From positions 1 to 37,309 of the forward strand of contig JAPLOD010000259.1 in NCBI GenBank assembly GCA_026692735.1: a stretch of DNA of 37,309 nucleotides, given 5' to 3'. A program made the translations under genes and the position numbers. Below, piece by piece: positions 33,273 to 37,309 of the stretch. Position 1 is the first letter of the stretch. Every line of letters begins with the position of its first letter. The notes below the pieces were generated by a model. The model did not search any database and had not been told where the DNA came from. It was given only the letters and a program-made list of their open reading frames with translations. Source of the DNA: Planctomycetota bacterium. Lineage in GTDB: Bacteria > Planctomycetota > SZUA-567 > H5-PLA8.

Positions 33273-33572
33273 ATGCTGCGGGATGCCAGCTCGGTGGTGT
33301 TGCGGGACGAGCTTGCGCTTCATATCCTCGAGGCGGCAGCGTACATCGCGCAGTTGGTCCATCAGGCAAAGGATGACGATCAGTGCGCCGCCGTCGTCAA
33401 CGCCTTGATCGAGGACGAGGCGCAAGCGATGGACGACTTCTGGACTCGCGTATGCAAGGTTTACGGCGCGGGTCCCTGGAGGTTGCGATTCGTGGATGCG
33501 CGGCCCGTGCTCACACGCTCAGTCTCGATGCTGGCAAAGCCGGAGAAGTGGAACGGAAGTTGCTGGAACTGA
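33273..33572 (+). CDS. Small helical protein, first gene of second sigma-54 operon
   Basis: 99 aa; GGAGGA at 33260-33265, 7 nt before the ATG. The N-terminal ~65 residues (LRDELALHILEAAAYIAQLVHQAKDD, NALIEDEAQAMDDFWTRVCKVYG) are clearly helical and acidic. The last ~15 residues (PEKWNGSCWN) look unlike the rest. The +2 frame at the same place gives AGEVERKLLELKENPASN, a better helical continuation, so a frameshift near 33530 is possible and the true protein may be somewhat longer. No homologue recognised. Its position immediately after the sigma-54 start site makes it the most highly expressed part of the operon. Confidence 0.55.
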   Translation: MLRDASSVVLRDELALHILEAAAYIAQLVHQAKDDDQCAAVVNALIEDEAQAMDDFWTRVCKVYGAGPWRLRFVDARPVLTRSVSMLAKPEKWNGSCWN

Positions 33573-33755
33573 AAGAGAATCCCGCCAGTAATGCGGGGCA
33601 GTCACAGACCCGGTGCTCCTGAAAGCCATCGCGGACTAAGGACGACCGGCCCACCCACGAAACACTACAGCGCGGCAGGATAGTCCGTCTGAACGCAGGC
33701 ACGGCGGGCAGGGCCGCGTCGTAAGGTCAGACCGACAACGCAGGAGGGGAAGAAA

Positions 33756-34334
33756 ATGAGCGCGGCTACGCGGAGACAAGCAAAGACGGACGAGAGGTTG
33801 AAGCAGGAAGCGGCGACGCAACCTGACCTGTTTGACCTGGACGTCGAGAGAATCTCCGACTCATGGGTCAGCGAGATCGAGCGGGCCTTGACGTTCGACG
33901 AGGCCCAAGCCGCTGCCGAAGGGTTCCGTGGGAGGCTTCGGGGCCTGCTGAGCGCGCTGGCGTGCTCGCGGGGCGCTGCGGCGGCTGGCGCGCGGATCGC
34001 GCAGTTGGTCGCCAAGGTCGATGCCGCTCTTGAGGCGCGCGTGGACGAGATTGGCCGGGCAGCCGACTGCCTGATTGAGCACTGGGCGGCCGAGGTCCGT
34101 CGCGCTGCCCAGTGCGGCACGCCACAGGCAAGGCTTAAGGAACTGGAGCAGCAGTTCTGCGAAGGCGCGGGACAGCAGGTTTCCCGCGGGAGGCGGGCCC
34201 AAGCTCGCGCTCGGGCCTTTGCCCGCTGGAAAGAGGACTTGCGCTTGCTGGGGGCGACCGTCCTCGCCACGCAGGTCAACCCGCAGAAGAGTCTCTACCC
34301 GCACCTGGTCTACAGCCGTCGGTTGGAGGAGTAG
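33756..34334 (+). CDS. Alpha-helical hypothetical protein
   Basis: 192 aa; AGGAGG (33742-33747) 8 nt before the ATG. Almost entirely helical and rich in Ala, Glu, Arg and Gln (LTFDEAQAAAEGFRGRLRGLL, RIAQLVAKVDAALEARVDEIGRAADCL, RARAFARWKEDLRLL). No signal peptide or TM segment; no recognised catalytic motif. It may form a coiled-coil bundle or an adaptor for the following membrane protein and 500-aa protein. It lies about 180 bp after the previous gene on the same strand. Function not assigned. Confidence 0.6.
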   Translation: MSAATRRQAKTDERLKQEAATQPDLFDLDVERISDSWVSEIERALTFDEAQAAAEGFRGRLRGLLSALACSRGAAAAGARIAQLVAKVDAALEARVDEIGRAADCLIEHWAAEVRRAAQCGTPQARLKELEQQFCEGAGQQVSRGRRAQARARAFARWKEDLRLLGATVLATQVNPQKSLYPHLVYSRRLEE

Positions 34335-34482
34335 CGCCTCGGGCAGGCGGCGCCGCAATTCGCACACGTCAGACCGCACGACCTATGGCGTCTGCCCACG
34401 GGAGCGCCGGGCACCAACGGGGTGTCACGGCTTTCATGGGCATCGCCGTGCGGACACGGCATCAAACGAGAGGAGAATATCC

Positions 34483-34761
34483 ATGTCTTTGAACATCCAG
34501 CCATTGCGCGATCCCTTGCGGCCCATTCCCGTGGGCACGTTCGGCCCGGTCGCCATCGAGGGCCGCACCGCGTACGGCTTCACGACGAAGGGGCTCGACG
34601 ACGGTCACGGCGGGACGCGCGAGGTCCGCTTGATCAACTTCGGGGATGAGATCGGCCGCCGCGACCTCGAGGGCGGCGTCTTCCGCCTGAACCCCCTCCG
34701 CACCGGCGGGTTCAGGCTCGGCAAACTCTCCGACAACGGGGACACGCTGAAGACCTTCTGA
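34483..34761 (+). CDS. Small beta-rich hypothetical protein
   Basis: 92 aa. I took ATG 34483 with GAGAGGAG 7 nt upstream rather than the longer frame from 34075, whose N-terminal part lies over the preceding gene. The sequence (PLRDPLRPIPVGTFGPVAIEGRTAYGF, REVRLINFGDEIGRRDLEGGVFRLNPL) is rich in Gly, Arg and beta-prone residues. No signal peptide or recognised motif. A strong hairpin directly follows its stop. Function unknown. Confidence 0.6.
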   Translation: MSLNIQPLRDPLRPIPVGTFGPVAIEGRTAYGFTTKGLDDGHGGTREVRLINFGDEIGRRDLEGGVFRLNPLRTGGFRLGKLSDNGDTLKTF

Positions 34762-34775
34762 GACGTCTGTGGATT

Positions 34776-34810
34776 GCCCTGCACGATCTCCGGCTCGGAT
34801 CGTGCAGGGC
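34776..34810. terminator. Strong intergenic hairpin inside the operon
   Basis: Arms GCCCTGCACGATC (34776-34788) and GATCGTGCAGGGC (34798-34810) are perfectly complementary over 13 bp with a 9-nt loop. There is no T-tract, so it may be an mRNA stabiliser or a partial attenuator rather than a full terminator. It lies 15 nt after one stop codon and ends 33 nt before the next ATG. Confidence 0.65.
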
Positions 34811-34842
34811 CAACGTTGCGAGCCAGAACGAAGGAGAAAAAC

Positions 34843-35526
34843 ATGACACTGCTTGGTCTTTCGCTTTACCCGCCTTTGGCGGTGGCGTCGCGCTCGATCG
34901 AGGGCAGCCTGCTGGTGGTCGGGATCACGCTGGCCTTGTTGCTTGCGATCGTGGTGGTGAGCTTCCTGTTGCACCGGGAGCGAGAGCACAAGGAGGAGGC
35001 CGTTCGCGAAGAGGAGTCCAAGGACTTCCTCTGCAAGAACGCGGAAGCGAACGGTGAACTCGTCCACCGGTTGGCCCAGGCTCCCAGTCAGCCCAATGAA
35101 TGCGTCCAGGACTACCTGGGCAACAGGATGACGCTGTGGCAGGCCGCGACTGACGGCCTTTTCAGCCGGCAGCAGGTACTCGATTACATCCGTGCAGCCA
35201 AGGAAGAGAGGATTGCCCGCGCCATGCGGAACGTGATGGCCGCCGGCTTGGGTGCCGCCTTTGTTGTTCTCCTGGTTGGCGGCCTGTGTCTGCAGGCTGT
35301 CTACCCGGTCAATAGCTCGTCCGGTGGCGTTTCAGCCACGCCTGCGGCCTTGCCCGGCGCTGCGCAGCCCAACGTCACCGCCCCAAGCGGCACTGCGACT
35401 CCGCCGCCTGGTCTCATAATGACGCCGGACAGCCAACCCCCGGCGTCTCCGCCCAAACCTGACTCCAATCCGGCCGCCGGCGCCAACCAGTCCACGAATA
35501 CTGTCGCACAGAACGCTGTGCAGTGA
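34843..35526 (+). CDS. Two-TM protein with Pro-rich tail
   Basis: 227 aa; AAGGAG (34830-34835) precedes ATG 34843. A first TM segment covers about residues 22-43 (SLLVVGITLALLLAIVVVSF), a basic/acidic cytoplasmic helix follows (HREREHKEEAVREEE, YIRAAKEERIARAMRN), and a second TM spans about 131-153. The C-terminal ~65 residues are Pro/Ala/Ser-rich (PPPGLIMTPDSQPPASPPKPD), probably disordered and periplasmic or extracellular. No enzyme motif. It may anchor the operon's products to the membrane; if the tubulin-like protein is real, it would be the natural membrane tether. No homologue recognised. Confidence 0.7.
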   Translation: MTLLGLSLYPPLAVASRSIEGSLLVVGITLALLLAIVVVSFLLHREREHKEEAVREEESKDFLCKNAEANGELVHRLAQAPSQPNECVQDYLGNRMTLWQAATDGLFSRQQVLDYIRAAKEERIARAMRNVMAAGLGAAFVVLLVGGLCLQAVYPVNSSSGGVSATPAALPGAAQPNVTAPSGTATPPPGLIMTPDSQPPASPPKPDSNPAAGANQSTNTVAQNAVQ

Positions 35527-35550
35527 AGCCAACAGGACAAGGAGAAACCG

Positions 35551-37053
35551 ATGAACGCACCCAAGACGAGCCTCGCGTATCTCGGGGCACCCGAGCAGAT
35601 CCACAACTGTGGTTCTGCCGGCAGTAGCCGCTTGCGCATAAACTGCGGCCAGGTTTACGAAGCCCTCCTCAAGCTGTTCGATCACGTCTGTTCTGCGCTT
35701 CAAGGCCGTACGTACGACGAACGGGCGTTGGCGGCTGCGGAGGGCGGCACCACTGCGGTTATCGAGGCAGCAAAGCACCGCCTGCTGAGCCTTGATCCGT
35801 TCCAGCGGCCGACCAATTCCCAGGGCTTCAACCGCCTGTGCAGCCTGCTCACGCGGTTCTTTGATGGGGAAGCTGGGAGCGAGGCTCTCATCTGCAAGGC
35901 CGCGGTGCGCGAAGAGGTCGATGGTCCCTACCAGAAGCTGCGGGAGGAAATCAAAAGGGCTGCGGCATGCCGTCCGCTTGACGTAAAGACCGAGTTGGTG
36001 CCGCAGATTCGCAAGAACCACCAGGTCGCAAAGAGGCAGCTCGTCAGCGGTTTCGGCTCTGCCCTGGCTCACGCGCGAGCCATGTGCCAGGTGCTGACTG
36101 ACATTGAGGCCCGCAGGAATGAGCTGCCTCCGACTGAATTTCCTGACGTACAGAAGGCGCTGCACGAAGCCACGTGGCAGTCGCTCACGCGAGCCATCGC
36201 CGCTCTGGGAACTGAACTCGCCGGCGTTGAGATCGCCCGGGTGGAAACATATCTCGACGATCTGTGCAAGCAGCTCGAATACGAATGCGACCAGCTCCGC
36301 GCAAGGCTGCAGTGGATCCTTGCCTATCTCCAGAAAAAGACGCAGATCGTCTACGCCGACACGACGTTCGATGTCATCGCCGACGGTCCGACACTGGAAG
36401 AGGCGGAAGCCTCCTTCCAGGCAGCCTTCGGCGCTTCCACGCCATCAGAGTTGCGCACGCTGATCCCGGAAGCGTACCGCAAGGCGTTCGTGGCTCGTGC
36501 GGCTCAGCGCTTCGCCAAGCTCAACGAGAAGAGCGATATCGCGGAGTTCCTCGCGGCGATGCGCCCCGAGGAGGCCGCAACTGCCTTCATCGAGACGGTA
36601 ATGCACGGCTTCAAGTATTCCTACTGGAAACTGCTGGCTCGCCACGGCGTGGAGCGCGCCGCCAAGGGCATGTTTGCCAAGGCGGAACCGACGGTCAACC
36701 TTGGAGGCAAGGCCGACCTGCAGCACGGCGTGGAGGCATACACGTTTTGCATCTGCTTCCTGCCGACGGCTGCCGGCAAAGAGGAACAGCACATCGCACA
36801 GGAATTTCGCGACGAACTCAGCCGCGTGTGTTCCCTGGCCACCTTCCCCGATGCCCCGGCAGACGCGGAAGTCCAGGTCACACGTGTCTACGCCGGCTAT
36901 CCGGCTGCTCTTGATACGACTTCACAGCTGCGGGCACGCGCTTGCGTCGCTGCGGTCGAGCACAACGCTCGTCCACACCTGATTGGGGTGGTCCCCGACA
37001 GTGTGGACGGGTTGCCTTCGCCAGCCCTGACAGCCGCTGTCAAGGCCTGGTAA
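35551..37053 (+). CDS. 500-aa helical protein preceding a tubulin-like gene
   Basis: AAGGAG lies about 8 nt before ATG 35551. The first ~330 residues are mostly helical (KLFDHVCSALQGRTYDERAL, VYADTTFDVIADG, LEYECDQLRARLQWILAYLQKK). The C-terminal third has mixed alpha/beta character (YTFCICFLPTAAGKEEQHIAQEF, EVQVTRVYAGYPAALDT, RARACVAAVEHNARPHLIGVV) and looks like a separate domain. No nucleotide-binding P-loop and no TM. I do not recognise the family. It ends 26 bp before the last gene, whose ribosome binding site sits in the gap, so the two are probably co-translated and may form a complex. Confidence 0.6.
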   Translation: MNAPKTSLAYLGAPEQIHNCGSAGSSRLRINCGQVYEALLKLFDHVCSALQGRTYDERALAAAEGGTTAVIEAAKHRLLSLDPFQRPTNSQGFNRLCSLLTRFFDGEAGSEALICKAAVREEVDGPYQKLREEIKRAAACRPLDVKTELVPQIRKNHQVAKRQLVSGFGSALAHARAMCQVLTDIEARRNELPPTEFPDVQKALHEATWQSLTRAIAALGTELAGVEIARVETYLDDLCKQLEYECDQLRARLQWILAYLQKKTQIVYADTTFDVIADGPTLEEAEASFQAAFGASTPSELRTLIPEAYRKAFVARAAQRFAKLNEKSDIAEFLAAMRPEEAATAFIETVMHGFKYSYWKLLARHGVERAAKGMFAKAEPTVNLGGKADLQHGVEAYTFCICFLPTAAGKEEQHIAQEFRDELSRVCSLATFPDAPADAEVQVTRVYAGYPAALDTTSQLRARACVAAVEHNARPHLIGVVPDSVDGLPSPALTAAVKAW

Positions 37054-37079
37054 TGAAATGAGAACAGGAGAGGAAAAAC

Positions 37080-37309
37080 ATGACGAACCAACAGGAGAAC
37101 GCCGGCTTCCTCGTGCTGCTCTGCGGAGGTCTGGCGGCCAGAGTCCACGGCCCCCTTCAGACCTGGATGTCGAAGTACGGCAACACCAAGCGTGAGACCT
37201 TCATCACCTGCCAGATTGACACGGACCCCAACGCCATGCTGGTTCGCGACCTGCCTGACCAGCAGCGCCTTTGCATGCCGGTCAACCGCAAGGTCATCCA
37301 CGCCGTCCT
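37080..37309 (+). CDS. Possible tubulin/FtsZ-like GTPase (3' end missing)
   Basis: ATG 37080 follows AGGAGAGG; only the first 76 residues are in the window. ENAGFLVLLCGGLAARVHGP (residues ~6-25) aligns with the first strand and the Gly-rich nucleotide loop of tubulin-like proteins, which is usually GGTGAKV in bacterial tubulin_2-type proteins. FITCQIDTDP (residues ~41-50) matches their strand-2 F-x-x-IDTD signature. The loop here is altered (GGLAARV). The key tubulin signature GGGTGSG, if present, would lie beyond the window. The call is therefore by N-terminal resemblance only. If right, it would be a polymer-forming GTPase controlled by a sigma-54 switch. Confidence 0.5.
   Translation, partial: MTNQQENAGFLVLLCGGLAARVHGPLQTWMSKYGNTKRETFITCQIDTDPNAMLVRDLPDQQRLCMPVNRKVIHAV

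Overview
This is a high-GC bacterial window that reads as four blocks. No phylogenetic marker was available for testing, so the lineage is an inference. A tandem array of secreted PQQ-type beta-propeller proteins (one with a malectin-like tail), dispersed twin-hairpin palindromes that can sit inside coding sequence, an IS1380-type transposase and sigma-54 promoters together suggest a Planctomycetota-like organism or one from Lentisphaerota, Hydrogenedentota or a neighbouring phylum, probably from a metagenome assembly. Several genes carry single-base frameshifts. Some may be assembly errors, so all broken-gene calls need read support.

Block 1 (1-9.7 kb) holds four beta-propeller paralogues on the + strand, a GNAT acetyltransferase, a secreted HExxH protein on the - strand, and a frameshifted dynamin-like GTPase. 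Short repeats separate or invade these genes. Block 2 (9.9-12.1 kb) is a mobile scar: what looks like the C-terminal part of a serine recombinase next to a complete IS1380-family transposase.

Block 3 (22.2 down to 12.2 kb, - strand) looks like one long operon: lipoprotein, PcfJ-like protein, a TPR protein fused to a MraZ-like double AbrB domain, nucleoside hydrolase, RNA ligase, then (after an interruption) a calcineurin-like phosphoesterase and small hypotheticals. Ligase, phosphoesterase and nucleoside hydrolase together suggest RNA repair or nucleic-acid salvage. The ligase-phosphoesterase junction is split by a 2,904-bp segment flanked by a perfect 141-bp direct repeat and carrying a decayed kinase/Sel1 gene. 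Conceptual removal of exactly 14577-17480 restores the ligase frame and puts its stop codon 25 nt before the phosphoesterase start.

Block 4 (22.7-37.3 kb, + strand) is the most novel part. A methionyl-tRNA synthetase is followed by a near-perfect sigma-54 promoter driving radical SAM/B12 protein, TrpXYZ-like ABC transporter (binding protein, permease, ATPase, coupled by 4-bp overlaps), a 781-aa protein with a degenerate histidine-kinase-type ATPase end, and an unusual sigma-54 activator with a receiver-like N-terminus. A second sigma-54 promoter of almost the same sequence lies just after the activator gene and precedes an operon of unrecognised genes: small helical proteins, a two-TM protein, a 500-aa protein and the start of a possible tubulin/FtsZ-like protein. 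Both promoters have an upstream palindrome containing the hexamer GTAAGC/GCTTAC. The proposal is a single sensor-controlled system: the first operon senses or imports something and makes the activator, which switches on both its own operon and the tubulin-like operon.
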